A stretch of 64,000 bases of DNA from JAHZMA01 sp965205905 (GCA_965205905.1 CBDBHZ010000010.1:224347-288346); one strand, 5' to 3'; shown: positions 36,399-46,430, numbered from the stretch's first letter. Numbers and translations are program-made. Notes: generated by a model not told the origin, from the sequence alone.

Positions 36399-38687
36399 AT
36401 GTGGAGCAAAATATTGAGAAAACTGGCTATTTCAATAATACTGGCATGGGTATTAACCGCATGTAGTAGCAATGGTAGTGGCACTATTGGCAATCCAAAC
36501 GTTCCTGACAATGACATATTTGCAGAAGAAAAACCAACTCCAACCCCAGAACCAACGACATCACCACCTGCTGACGATACGCCAGATTCACCGCCTGAAG
36601 AAAAAAAGCCACTCCCCTCTTTGGTAGCAGAATCGCCTATTGATGAATCACCCGAGACGCCACTTGGCACGCCACCAACCCCTATCACTGTGCCAACCCC
36701 GATAATCATAGCACCTGTTACCGATGAAACGCCACCTGCTGAAACGCCAACGCCTGCACCTGCACCTGAACCAACGCCCACGCCTGCGCCTCAACCAGCG
36801 CCCACGCCTGAACCAACTCCTGCGCCCACGCCTGAACCTCAACCAACTCCCGAACCCACGCCTGCGCCTCCACCTGTACCGAAAACACCGCCTGCTGTGG
36901 CAGTTTTCAACGCGCCTATTTATTATTATCACCCGATTAATTCTATTGATAATAAGACAAAAAAGCATAAACAAATTATTCTTGAACATGGCAACACATA
37001 TCTCTATTCCACGCCTGATGAGGATATTTATGAAACCGATGATTTATTTACTGGTAAAAATTATGATGACAGCCTATCAGCCTATATTTCGGTGAGCAGA
37101 AATAATGCTTTCAGCTTTACGCCCAAATATATGGCGCATATTGGGTGGGATATGCAACAGACACTTTCATATAATGCGGCGGGTAACATTGCCCATCCCG
37201 ATGATAGCGTAAGGCAGGCGATAGACCGTTACAGTGGCAATAATATAGAGGGTTATGAGACCCCATATTATAAGATTTTCACCAAAAGTAAAAGCATAAT
37301 TAATTTTAACGGCACAGGTAAAGGCTTGTTTGTTGTGAATCAAGCGACAACCGATTACTTTGATTATGATACATCATTTGATGTGGTGGCGGCTGTTGAT
37401 TTTGGCAAACGCAACGTGAATTTACAGATAGAAAATACCAAAGCGTGCAGGCGGAATATTCAAAATGTGAATTGCACGACTGATGCGGCGGGTCTTAATT
37501 TTACAAAAAAAGTAAGTTATAGCGCAAATTATAATGAGGTAAGCAGTCAAATATCACTGCCTGTAACATCGATGACAGGCAATTTGAATGCCCGCTTTTT
37601 TGGCGATAGGCTAGAAGAATTTGGTGGCGCATTCACTGCCAGTGGCACAGAAAATGGTGTTACTTATGATTATTCGGGCTATTTTGGCGCAAGACGGGAT
37701 TGGATATATCAATATGCTGATGGTAGCGTGAGTGGTAACGATATTTATCATTATGCGCCTCTATTCACCAACCCCGAAAATGAGCCAGAATTTGGTGATA
37801 TTATTGAGGTAAAAACATCATTTACCGATGCATCGGTTGAAGCCAATAGAATCAATAAAAATATCACGGTTACCACGCCCGATGCTTTCATGGTGGAAAG
37901 GGAGGTATCATATGTAACCGATGGTAGTGGTAAGGCTATCTTTTTCAACAATCGCACGCTTCCTGCCATCAGAGTCGCATTTGATGATGAGGGTAAAATC
38001 GGGGCTGCAGGTGTCTATTTTGATGAGACTAACACCAAGAAATATCTTTCACAAAATCCGCATCAGACAACAAGCAGATTGCTAGAAACCAACGATATTG
38101 CGGGCTATGATGGCAGTTACAGCAATCAAAAAATACGAATTGTCAGAAGTCTAAATTGGAATTCGCCGCTTGATGATGCGGTAACAATTAACCCAAATTA
38201 CATGGTGGCTGTTGAATGGAAATTGCAAAAAGGGCAAGATTATGTAGAGGGTATAGGGTTTACTGGCTTTCAAACCCAGATTGATACTGCCTCACTGCCC
38301 AATACAGGCACAGCCCAATTTACAGGTATCAGCAATGGCTATTATCAAAGTGCGACCATCAGCAAGCGCGAACTTCATTCAAAAGTAACGGCAAACGTCA
38401 ATCTCAGCACCAAAACTGTGAGTCTAAATTTTCATGATACGCGCTGTAGAAATTATGCCGAATGTGTGAATCTCAATGCAAATGGGCTTAATTTTACCAC
38501 CACACTCAATTATGAAGGCACAAATGATATGAGGCGTGATGATGCGCGTACCAACGATAGAAGCCTATCAGGCACAGTGCAAGCGCGGTTTTATGGACCA
38601 CAAGCAGAAGAATTTGGCGGTGTGTTTGGCATGAAAAACAGCAATGGCAGCAAAACCTATTATGGCGCGTTTTTTACCAAAAGGTGA
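36399..38687 (+). CDS. Lipoprotein with Pro-rich tether and two TbpB-like barrels
   Basis: From ATG 36399 the protein has 762 residues. A TTG at 36414 with GTGGAG seven bases before it would give a shorter signal peptide beginning (M)RKLAISIILAWVL, more like its paralogues; both end at the lipobox LTAC. After the lipid Cys comes a tether of about 140 residues made of Pro-Thr-Glu/Ala repeats (TPAPAPEPTPTPAP type). Two barrels follow, with ARFFG near residue 398 and ARFYG near 729, each with EEFGG. It ends TYYGAFFTKR. The tether is TonB-like in composition and could span a thick surface layer. The gene starts directly behind tRNA-Ser and may share its transcript. Confidence 0.8.
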   Translation: MWSKILRKLAISIILAWVLTACSSNGSGTIGNPNVPDNDIFAEEKPTPTPEPTTSPPADDTPDSPPEEKKPLPSLVAESPIDESPETPLGTPPTPITVPTPIIIAPVTDETPPAETPTPAPAPEPTPTPAPQPAPTPEPTPAPTPEPQPTPEPTPAPPPVPKTPPAVAVFNAPIYYYHPINSIDNKTKKHKQIILEHGNTYLYSTPDEDIYETDDLFTGKNYDDSLSAYISVSRNNAFSFTPKYMAHIGWDMQQTLSYNAAGNIAHPDDSVRQAIDRYSGNNIEGYETPYYKIFTKSKSIINFNGTGKGLFVVNQATTDYFDYDTSFDVVAAVDFGKRNVNLQIENTKACRRNIQNVNCTTDAAGLNFTKKVSYSANYNEVSSQISLPVTSMTGNLNARFFGDRLEEFGGAFTASGTENGVTYDYSGYFGARRDWIYQYADGSVSGNDIYHYAPLFTNPENEPEFGDIIEVKTSFTDASVEANRINKNITVTTPDAFMVEREVSYVTDGSGKAIFFNNRTLPAIRVAFDDEGKIGAAGVYFDETNTKKYLSQNPHQTTSRLLETNDIAGYDGSYSNQKIRIVRSLNWNSPLDDAVTINPNYMVAVEWKLQKGQDYVEGIGFTGFQTQIDTASLPNTGTAQFTGISNGYYQSATISKRELHSKVTANVNLSTKTVSLNFHDTRCRNYAECVNLNANGLNFTTTLNYEGTNDMRRDDARTNDRSLSGTVQARFYGPQAEEFGGVFGMKNSNGSKTYYGAFFTKR

Positions 38688-38794
38688 TTTCGGTAAAACT
38701 GTTTTAATATTTAAAGGCTATTGATTTCATATATTATTTTCATTACTATATAGAAACAATAAGTGATAAGGCAAAATATAAAAGGTACAGAGCA

Positions 38795-41044
38795 ATGAAC
38801 AAAACAGTAATACAAAATTCAATGATAGTGATGATAATATCATTTTTTTTGGTGGCATGTGGTAACTCTAGTAGCGGACGTACTGGTAATAGCAATATAC
38901 CAAATCCTAGTTCTAATCCTACACTACAAGACCCAAAAACAGACCCAGCAATCGAGCCCGAACCCACCCTTAGTGATGCCGAATCCCTTGATGATGCTTC
39001 AGATGAAGCGGCTGATACGAAACTGCCTAAAAAAATTGTTGCGCCAGTATTATTTGTTGGCAGTGATATAGATATAACGGTTTCGCGCCCCGCAGAAACA
39101 CCGACCGATACCGATTGGCAGACCCCACCTGCAGAGAACACCCCGCCCGCACAGAATGATGATACCCCGCCGCCGATGGTGATTGAACAAACCGTTGTGG
39201 CACGCACACCAACACCAATTATCGCGATGGTTGTGCCTGATGTATCGCTAGTCTTTGATGGTGGTGGTAAAATCAAGAGCGTCACAATCGGCTATAATGA
39301 TAAGGAATTTAAGTCTGCTGATAAAGAAACCTATATCAGCAAAACTGATTTATTTGGCGAAATTGCGGGCGCTGATGAAAATGTGGCAAGCTATATTTAT
39401 GCCAGCAGAAAGGCCGCTTTTAATTTCACCTCTAATTATATGGTATATGTTGGTTGGGGTATGAAACAAAAATTATCGCCCGATAGTAACGAAGAAACCA
39501 TAAGAATATCAAATGGCAATTTGGTTGCGGGATTTGAAACCACAGGTGCTAATATTTTTGCTGATAGTGGCGGTGGCACGATTGGTTTTGCAGGCAAGGG
39601 CAGTGGCTTATATGTCAATAATAACACAAGCGACCTTGATGGTGGCTATTATACCAAGTTCGATGTAACAGCCAATGTTAATTTCACCGCAACAACAATC
39701 GAATTAAAAACCACAAATACCTCTTGTTCGGATGCTGATTGTGGTAATATTAACGCATCTTATCTTAATTTTGAAAGCACATTAAGCTATGAAAAAGACG
39801 ATGCTGGCTTTCCAATCAATGTTATTACTGGCGATATTGATACGAAGCAGAGTGGCACTGAAGGCATGATTGGCACAATCAATGCCCGTTTCTATGGCCC
39901 TGATGTTGAAGAATTTGGTGGCACATTTTCAGCTGATGGTGTGGAGGCCGATGGCACTTATCACTATTTTGGTGCGTTTGGCGCCAAAAGGGGCGTTGCT
40001 TTTTTAAATGCTGAAGGCTATGTTGCTGAAGGTGCAGACCCATTTTTGCCAATATTCCCATATTTCTCGCATGATAATACCGAATCTGTGATTGATTTTG
40101 ACTCATTTCAACATGCGTTAGATAAAGCAGATACTATCAATAAGAATTTGATTGTTACCTCTTATAATGCAATGGTGGTGGAAAGAACAGAAAGAAACTA
40201 TTATATCAATCAAAATGATGAATGGGTGTCGCAAGGTAAAATAACTACTTTGCTACAAACAACCGCGCCTGCGATTAAGATTGCTTTTAACAAAAGGGGT
40301 TATATGGATGCCGCAGGCGTTTATTTTGATGCCGAGAATCAAAAAACATATCGCACAGCACGTTACACTTCAAAAACATGGTATGATGGTGGCACAGATA
40401 AAATGACACGGTCAAAAAGAGTGAATGTGCCACGCGGTATCGAGGAGGCAAGCTCCGATATTTACAGCGAAATTGAGGTGTATAGAGGTGTCTATTTTGG
40501 TTGGACAAAGGGCAAAAATTCAAAATATATGGCGGCTGTTAAATGGGAATTGAGCAAATCATGGTTGGCAGATAATGCCCTAGCAGATAATAAATATGTT
40601 GTAGATGGAATCGCCTTTGGTGGCTTCCAAACAACAGATGCAGAATTATTACAGAAAACTGGCACAGTTAGATTAACTGGCACAGGGTATGGTTATTATA
40701 CTGAATATGGTGTTGGCAATTCTGAACTTCACGCAACCACACAGCTAGATGTTAATTTTGATAAAAAAGAAGTAGATTTGAAACATATCAACACGCAATG
40801 CTATGATAGTGGCAAATCATATTGTGGCTATCAAGGGGGCTATGCGCTTAATTTTGGAGCTATATTCACCTATGATGATAAGAATGAGATGCTTGCCCAT
40901 ACCCGCACTGCTAATGGGCTGCTATCTGGCACAGTGCAGGCGCGGTTTTTTGGTCCCGCCGCACAAGAATTTGGTGGCACATTTGCATTTCAAAATGATG
41001 ATGCCAGCATTACCTATCATGGCATGTTTGGCGCAATAAAATAG
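38795..41044 (+). CDS. Lipoprotein with two TbpB-like barrels
   Basis: 749 residues. The signal peptide MNKTVIQNSMIVMIISFFLVAC has lipobox LVAC and is followed by an Asn/Ser/Pro linker and a Pro/Thr/Glu-rich tether up to about residue 145. The two barrels end with ARFYG near residue 364 and ARFFG near 716, both with EFGGTF, and the C-terminus is YHGMFGAIK. The architecture (tether plus two barrels, with a VERxxxYY strand opening barrel 2) is closest to that of the preceding 762-residue lipoprotein, so the two are probably a tandem duplication. The intergenic 107 bases are AT-rich, and I see no terminator there. Confidence 0.8.
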   Translation: MNKTVIQNSMIVMIISFFLVACGNSSSGRTGNSNIPNPSSNPTLQDPKTDPAIEPEPTLSDAESLDDASDEAADTKLPKKIVAPVLFVGSDIDITVSRPAETPTDTDWQTPPAENTPPAQNDDTPPPMVIEQTVVARTPTPIIAMVVPDVSLVFDGGGKIKSVTIGYNDKEFKSADKETYISKTDLFGEIAGADENVASYIYASRKAAFNFTSNYMVYVGWGMKQKLSPDSNEETIRISNGNLVAGFETTGANIFADSGGGTIGFAGKGSGLYVNNNTSDLDGGYYTKFDVTANVNFTATTIELKTTNTSCSDADCGNINASYLNFESTLSYEKDDAGFPINVITGDIDTKQSGTEGMIGTINARFYGPDVEEFGGTFSADGVEADGTYHYFGAFGAKRGVAFLNAEGYVAEGADPFLPIFPYFSHDNTESVIDFDSFQHALDKADTINKNLIVTSYNAMVVERTERNYYINQNDEWVSQGKITTLLQTTAPAIKIAFNKRGYMDAAGVYFDAENQKTYRTARYTSKTWYDGGTDKMTRSKRVNVPRGIEEASSDIYSEIEVYRGVYFGWTKGKNSKYMAAVKWELSKSWLADNALADNKYVVDGIAFGGFQTTDAELLQKTGTVRLTGTGYGYYTEYGVGNSELHATTQLDVNFDKKEVDLKHINTQCYDSGKSYCGYQGGYALNFGAIFTYDDKNEMLAHTRTANGLLSGTVQARFFGPAAQEFGGTFAFQNDDASITYHGMFGAIK

Positions 41045-41084
41045 GAATTACTTTACCGTTTTAGCGAGATACAGCCCGCCGTCA

Positions 41085-41903
41085 TTAACGCGTGAGTGAT
41101 ATAATCTTATAAATCTTATATTTCTCAAAATTCTCGGCATTGCGTGATGCGCCATATTTAAAGCGGAGTTTTGCGAGTTTCTTGCGGAACAGCATTTTGA
41201 AAATTCCACCATAGAAAAACTTTGATTTCGTGGAGAGAAACTCATCTAATATCTGCAATGATGGGATAACGCGCTCACCCAAAATCTCATGCACCAGCTT
41301 CAGATTAGGGCTCACATATTGCGTAATATCTTGCTCTTCAATGATTCGGAAGCCGTTTCGTTCCACCGCCTGATAAAATTTTGCCATCGAATGCCCGCCA
41401 CCCAATGCCGAACGCCCCTCAATATCATCACGCGCAAAGAAATCTAGCAATAAAACTTTGCCATCTGCATTCAGCATTTTTTGCAGTAGGGCGAAGCTTT
41501 TATCCATATTCACATATTGGAAACTCTCGCTAAAAAACACCAAATCATATTTTTTATCGGCATCAGGAAAATCCTCAAACATGCAAGGATAAATCGGACG
41601 GTCGGTTTTCAGCTTACATTGCTCAATCATCCAATCCGATGGCACCAGCCCATCAGGCGTATAGCCCATATCCGTAAGCTTGCGGATATTCTCGCCTACA
41701 CCGCAACCCACATCAAGAATGGTTGCGCTTTTATTTTTGGTTAGCTTGCCGATATGCCCGAACAAAATATCAGAATAGCGCGCCTGTGCCCGATATAAAT
41801 TCTGAATATTCACCTCTAGCCCCTCATCCCAATAGCCATAATGTAAATCATCTAATTTCAATAATTTTTGCGCCAGCAATAAGCCCATCTCTTTAGATTC
41901 CAT
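41085..41903 (-). CDS. Class I SAM-dependent methyltransferase
   Basis: I place the start at 41903 (MESKEMGLLLAQ), with GAGAGG upstream; the frame is open further but without a ribosome site. 272 residues. SAM-binding motif I is ILDVGCGVGENI near residue 75. Later motifs are LVFFSESFQYVN (post-I/II) and GKVLLLDFFA (motif III). The N-terminal segment HYGYWDEGLEVN resembles the opening of sarcosine/glycine-type and cyclopropane/sterol-type methyltransferases that act on small molecules or lipids. The substrate cannot be told. The gene converges with the lipoprotein gene ending at 41044. Confidence 0.85.
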   Translation of the reverse strand: MESKEMGLLLAQKLLKLDDLHYGYWDEGLEVNIQNLYRAQARYSDILFGHIGKLTKNKSATILDVGCGVGENIRKLTDMGYTPDGLVPSDWMIEQCKLKTDRPIYPCMFEDFPDADKKYDLVFFSESFQYVNMDKSFALLQKMLNADGKVLLLDFFARDDIEGRSALGGGHSMAKFYQAVERNGFRIIEEQDITQYVSPNLKLVHEILGERVIPSLQILDEFLSTKSKFFYGGIFKMLFRKKLAKLRFKYGASRNAENFEKYKIYKIISLTR

Positions 41904-42061
41904 AATATGCCTCTCTTGTCCGTTATCATCAGGCGTTACTTTAAGGCATTGCGATAAAAGAGGCAAGGGGTTTTAATTTTGAAATAATATGAAATACTAT
42001 TGATTTAATATCTTATTTGTATTACATTGCAAAATCAATTAAATATAAGGAGATTGTTACG

Positions 42062-42265
42062 ATGGATGAGATAGTTTCAGTGATTGAAATATTAGGAAAT
42101 AACCTTGGTCCAATAGGACTTGCTATTGTTGCGACTGTAATAGCAATAGGTTTGGCGTTTAAGTTTTCAAACATTCGCCATTTAGAATTAAAGAGTAAAT
42201 TATTTAGTTTTTCAATATCAAAAAGCGAAAAGAAAAAGAAAAAAGCAGACGATGATGAAGAATAA
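42062..42265 (+). CDS. Small single-pass membrane protein, 67 aa
   Basis: ATG at 42062 preceded by TAAGGAGATTG. The protein has one hydrophobic helix (GLAIVATVIAIGLAF) and then a basic, Lys-rich tail ending in acidic residues (KKKKKADDDEE). I do not recognise a family. It stands between the divergent methyltransferase gene and glnT and is not obviously part of an operon. The good ribosome site and normal composition support a real gene. Confidence 0.55.
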   Translation: MDEIVSVIEILGNNLGPIGLAIVATVIAIGLAFKFSNIRHLELKSKLFSFSISKSEKKKKKADDDEE

Positions 42266-42435
42266 ATATGGCGCGTAGCCACGCTCTCAAAGACTCACTG
42301 CAAACGATATTCTTTCCTATTTTCGCATTTGTTTTCTTGCAACATTAATGTTAATCTCACCCTATCGTGCAATCTATATCATGCCGATAACACCCGCGCG
42401 ACCATATATGCTTATAACATAGGGGGAGAGAAGCA

Positions 42436-43740
42436 ATGCCAAAAGATTTAAGCAAATTTGCCAAAGATAACGCAATCAAATATTTCATGATTTCCTACAC
42501 CGATTTATTCGGTGCTCAGCGCACAAAATTAGTGCCATCGCAAGCCATTCAGGATATGCAAAAAAATGGTGCAGGTTTCGCAGGTTTCGCCTCGTGGCTA
42601 GATTTAACGCCCGCGCACCCCGATATGCTAGCAGTGCCAGATAGCGATACAGTGGTGCAACTGCCATGGCGGCGCGAGGTGGCATGGGTTGCCGCCGATT
42701 GCGTGATGGAAGGCAGCAAGGTTGCACAAGCCCCGCGCAACGTGCTCAAGCGCATGATTGCGGAAGCCAAACAGCAGGGCTTCACTGTAAAAACGGGCAT
42801 AGAAGCCGAATATTTTCTGGTGAATATGGCGGGCGATGCAATTTCAGATGGCTATGATACCGCCACCAAACCATGCTATGACCAGCAGGCGGTGATGCGC
42901 CGTTATGATGTGATTGCCGAAATTTGCGACTATATGATTTTGATGGGTTGGGCGCCGTATCAGAACGACCATGAAGACGCCAATGGGCAGTTTGAGATGA
43001 ATTGGGCGTTTGATGATGTGCTGGTAACGGCTGATAGGCATTCATTTTTCAAATTCATGGTGAAATCGGTTGCTGAAAAACATGGCTTGCGCGCTACCTT
43101 TATGCCGAAACCATTTATCAATTTAACGGGCAATGGGTGTCATGCTCATATCTCGGCATGGGATGATGCGGGCAAGAATCTGTTCGCTGATGATGAGGGC
43201 GAGCAGGGTCTATCGGCAATGGGACGGCATTTTTTGGGCGGTATCATCAATCACGCCAAAGCGATGGTGGCACTCACCAACCCGACGGTTAATTCCTATA
43301 AGCGCATCAATGCGCCCGCAACGGTTTCGGGGGCAAGCTGGGCGCCCAATACCATCACATGGGCGGGCAATAACCGCACCCATATGGTGAGAGTGCCAGA
43401 TGGTGGCAGGTTTGAATTGCGCTTGCCTGATGGCGCGGCAAATCCGTATCTGTTGCAGGCGGTGATATTGGCGGCAGGGCTTGATGGCATTAAGCAAAAG
43501 GCAGACCCCGGCAAATGCTACGATAACGATATGTATGCCGAACCTGACAAAGCCAAAGATGCACCACGCCTGCCTCTGAATTTGCTAGATGCCTTGCGCG
43601 AATTCGATGCAGATGCAACGCTAAAGGCACGGTTAGGTGATGAATTCTCGCAAGCATTTTTGAAATTGAAACGCATGGAATGGAATGATTATGCCTCGCA
43701 TCTCTCAAGCTGGGAGAGAGCGAATACGTTAGATGTTTGA
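42436..43740 (+). CDS. glnT: Type III glutamine synthetase (GlnT) or gamma-glutamylmethylamide synthetase-like
   Basis: 434 residues, ATG preceded by GGGGGAGAG. Synthetase signatures are visible. The N-terminal beta-grasp contains YTDLFGAQRTKLVP. The catalytic domain has GIEAEYFLV (metal-binding Glu), HEDANGQFEMNW, GCHAHIS (ATP/metal His) and NRTHMVRVPDGGRFELRLPDG (Arg and Glu of the active site). The length suits the short GlnT/GmaS group of alphaproteobacteria, not GlnA. These enzymes ligate ammonia or methylamine to glutamate; the latter is the first step of the N-methylglutamate pathway. No other pathway gene is adjacent, so the substrate stays open. Confidence 0.85.
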   Translation: MPKDLSKFAKDNAIKYFMISYTDLFGAQRTKLVPSQAIQDMQKNGAGFAGFASWLDLTPAHPDMLAVPDSDTVVQLPWRREVAWVAADCVMEGSKVAQAPRNVLKRMIAEAKQQGFTVKTGIEAEYFLVNMAGDAISDGYDTATKPCYDQQAVMRRYDVIAEICDYMILMGWAPYQNDHEDANGQFEMNWAFDDVLVTADRHSFFKFMVKSVAEKHGLRATFMPKPFINLTGNGCHAHISAWDDAGKNLFADDEGEQGLSAMGRHFLGGIINHAKAMVALTNPTVNSYKRINAPATVSGASWAPNTITWAGNNRTHMVRVPDGGRFELRLPDGAANPYLLQAVILAAGLDGIKQKADPGKCYDNDMYAEPDKAKDAPRLPLNLLDALREFDADATLKARLGDEFSQAFLKLKRMEWNDYASHLSSWERANTLDV

Positions 43741-44310
43741 GGCGGCACTCACTGCCCTTATGTTGAAACACAGCGGTGGTGTTGAGGAGTCCTCGATGCT
43801 AATATTAAACACAGCGGGGGGATTATCAAGGGGGGTTGCGACAAGAGGCGTCTGCTTGGCAAATTGTCCAACGGACATAAATTTGACAAGCGCGCATCGA
43901 GAAGTCGCACCGCACCCCCCTTGATACCATAAACGCAATCGCAACACACTCCGCCATTGTGTTGAGTATGGCGCGACACACTCCATCGCCAGTATGAAGC
44001 ACCGCCCTCTCCGCCGTCATTCCCTGCCACTGTGCCGTAAGGCATAGTGTATAAGACAGGGAATCCATATGGGCGGGTAAAACCCGCCTCCAGAATACCG
44101 CCTTTCGTGTTGAGTATGGCGCGACACACTCCATCGCCCGTATTAAAACACAGCGGGGGTTGTTAAGACTCACTCCTCCGCTAGTATTACACACAGCGGT
44201 GGGGGTGCGGGGGCGTCATCGCGTGGCGGTTGTCCAACGGACATAACCGCCAAAGCGTATGTCGCAAAGCCCCCGCATAATAATGTGAATCCGCAAAGCC
44301 CCGTAAGGTT
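43741..44310. repeat. Mosaic palindromic repeat region R4
   Basis: About 570 bases without a credible gene. It contains a TTAAACACAGCGGGGGG arm, then TATCAAGGGGGGTTGCGAC ... CGCACCCCCCTTGATA (about 43825-43928). Inside this pair is the AAATTGTCC/GGACATAAATTT cassette (43861-43884). An ATTCCCTG/CAGGGAAT hairpin element follows (44019-44064), and then a GGGGGCGTCATCGCG ... CGCAAAGCCCCCGC unit (about 44210-44277) with the GGCGGTTGTCC/GGACATAACCGCC cassette. GTTGAGTATGGCGCGACACACTCC occurs twice (about 43959 and 44110). Many short open frames cross it and are repeat translations. Confidence 0.8.
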
Positions 44311-44312
44311 TA

Positions 44313-45701
44313 TCAATATAGGGGGTTTCGTTTATATTCTATATTATTAAGCGTGTATTCGGGCAAGATATTTAGTTTGTTATGTTTTTTCAATGCATCA
44401 TAGAATAAATCTAATCTGTCCCACTCTGCATCTAAAATATCACCTCTAAATTCTATTTTTATGATTGTTTGCTTTAATTCAGGAAATAATGCTTTGATAA
44501 AGGGTGAAAAAGGGATATTGGCAAGATTTTCAAAAATTTCTTCTACCATAAACTCTATTCTTTCTTCATAAGATGTGAAATATGTTTTGGTCATAGAAGC
44601 GGCAAGATTGCCCCGAAAATCTTTGATGCTGGTATCTGCGCCTTGCGCTATCAAATAATCATAAACCGCCTTGTTGCCAGTTACTTTGGCGATATGTAAA
44701 GGGGTGCGCCCCATCGCATCACGCATATTAATGTGGGGCGTTAGCGGGCATATTTTTTTCACCTCCGCCTTATTTTTATTACCCTTTTTATTGGCTTTAA
44801 TATAGGGGCAGTTGCTATTGATAGCGATTTTATGCGCCTTAGGGTTGTTTAATATATCCGCTATATCTGCCACATCTGCGGCTTCAATAAATGCAGAATA
44901 GAGTAACGGATGGGTCTCAAGCAGGGTAACGGATTGGTCTGCGGCAATAAAATCTTCTATCCAATAGGTAACAGGCGAGCGGTAAAAATCGCCATCAGCA
45001 AAAGAGTGATTTTCAGTTTCAGCACCAATATATTTTTGAATATTGGTAACTTTGTGTTTTTCATCAAGCGTTATACTATCTTTTTTCTTATACCAATAAT
45101 TATACTTATATAAAGATTCATATAATACACCATTGTGGAAACGGGATGTTTGGTCATAAATATTGGCACCTAAACTGAGATAAAGCTTAATCAGGGCGAT
45201 GCTATTATTGCTCGGCAAACTCTTTATCCAGTTTTCACCTTCATTTCTATCGGAACTTCCATTAATGGCAATGATGTCATCATGGATGAGGTTTTTATTG
45301 ATATTTTTTTGTCTGGGAATTTGTTCTACAATACCAGTAATTGGGTGAAACTCATTAGATTTGGTTGGCGCAAAGGCGATAGCACCATAGTGCATGAATA
45401 ATTTTGCCATATCAATACTGTGGCTGTGATATAAAAATGCGATTTTATTGCTCTCTATAATTTCATCACCATGGGGTTGCAAAAACTCAGTCTCTATATG
45501 CTGTAAAATATCGCGCTCACGGCTTTTGGGGAAATAAGTGCCATCATCATAAATATGAAAATAATAAGCATATTCCTCTTCAACAAATATGATATAGTCA
45601 TATAAGTTTTGACTCCATGAGACTTCATCAGCAAAAGCATTCAGCGATAGCATAAAGAATAAGGGTGCTAAAAAAAGCCTAGAAAGATGGTGTTTAAACA
45701 T
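44313..45701 (-). CDS. Secreted ankyrin-repeat protein, copy 1
   Basis: 462 residues with a signal peptide (HLSRLFLAPLFFMLSLNAFA), so periplasmic or secreted. Ankyrin-like repeats are visible at IALIKLYLSLGANI and most clearly near residues 325-370 (RDAMGRTPLHIAKVTGN, YDYLIAQGADTSIKDF). It is a close paralogue of the gene at 46434-47822. The first 90 and last 220 residues are nearly identical, while roughly residues 95-245 differ at many places. Upstream lies a truncated copy of the 735-residue gene. The last codons (NPLY stop) come from sequence that overlaps the edge of a palindromic repeat. The function may be immunity or protein binding; this is inferred. Confidence 0.8.
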   Translation of the reverse strand: MFKHHLSRLFLAPLFFMLSLNAFADEVSWSQNLYDYIIFVEEEYAYYFHIYDDGTYFPKSRERDILQHIETEFLQPHGDEIIESNKIAFLYHSHSIDMAKLFMHYGAIAFAPTKSNEFHPITGIVEQIPRQKNINKNLIHDDIIAINGSSDRNEGENWIKSLPSNNSIALIKLYLSLGANIYDQTSRFHNGVLYESLYKYNYWYKKKDSITLDEKHKVTNIQKYIGAETENHSFADGDFYRSPVTYWIEDFIAADQSVTLLETHPLLYSAFIEAADVADIADILNNPKAHKIAINSNCPYIKANKKGNKNKAEVKKICPLTPHINMRDAMGRTPLHIAKVTGNKAVYDYLIAQGADTSIKDFRGNLAASMTKTYFTSYEERIEFMVEEIFENLANIPFSPFIKALFPELKQTIIKIEFRGDILDAEWDRLDLFYDALKKHNKLNILPEYTLNNIEYKRNPLY

Positions 45702-45732
45702 CTTTCTAGTTTAAGTTAGTAATTTATATCTG

Positions 45733-46185
45733 TCAAGTGGATTGTTTTTTGATTGTAAGGTTAACGGGAATTTGCTTTAATTTTTTCGCAACTTGCGTGG
45801 TTGTGGTGATCAGATTTTCTAATTCTGAATTGGTTTTACCAATTTGCGCCAATAGCAATTTAACCTTATTCAGGATTTGAATAATGGTTTGTAGCATCAG
45901 ATGGTCACGCACATGGCTGGTAGCAAGATAAGCATATATTTGCTTTATTGCTGCTTCTCTATCATCTGTTTTTATTTTACCTCCTTTGATTAAATCAGCA
46001 ACATTACTCACCCAATTTCTTTGCATATCGTTCAAAAACTGAGTGTTCAAAGGATCCCCGGGCGTGAGCAAAGCAATGGCGTGATAATCATCGCCATCAA
46101 TCATGGGTTGCACAATCTTGGTTTGCTTCTTGACTTCGGCAGTCGCTTCATTTTGCGACTTTGCGCTAGAAATTGATTTTAATTG
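45733..46185 (-). pseudogene. 5'-truncated copy of the 735-aa gene
   Basis: The minus-strand reading matches the C-terminal part of the protein at 47864-50071, from the KSIS..NEATA region through IVQPMIDGDDYHAIALL, FLNDMQRNWVSN and LITTTTQVAKKLK. It then ends differently (QIPVNLTIKKQST instead of LLQKFPDKFKLKN). Homology begins near 46185, exactly where repeat sequence R5 stops, so the first roughly 585 codons were lost at the repeat. An ATG at 46113 could still start a 126-residue fragment. It is followed after 31 bp by ankyrin copy 1. Confidence 0.8.
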
Positions 46186-46430
46186 CGTGTCTCGATGGGA
46201 TTATTAAGGCTTGCATCATCGCTAGTGTTAAACACGAGCGGTAGTGTTGAGGAGTCCTCGATGCTAATATTAAACACAGCGGGGGGATTATCAAGGCAAG
46301 CGCGGTATGAGTGTTAAACACAGCGGGGGGTATGGGGGGTCATTTTTGGCGATGGGCTTCTGCCTCATCGCCTAGGAAATGTCGCACCCCCCTTGATACT
46401 GTAAACCGACTTCGCAAAGCCCCGTAAGGT
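46186..46430. repeat. Mosaic palindromic repeat R5 at the duplication junction
   Basis: It contains a block GTGTTGAGGAGTCCTCGATG plus TAATATTAAACACAGCGGGGGG that is repeated at about 43776-43822. Another AACACAGCGGGGGG arm follows, then a unit GGGGGGTCATTT ... CGCACCCCCCTTGATA holding a further cassette, GGCGAT-GGC/GCC-ATCGCC (46348-46372). Its right end (GCAAAGCCCCGTAAGGTTTA) is identical to the sequence next to ankyrin copy 1 at about 44294. Confidence 0.8.
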
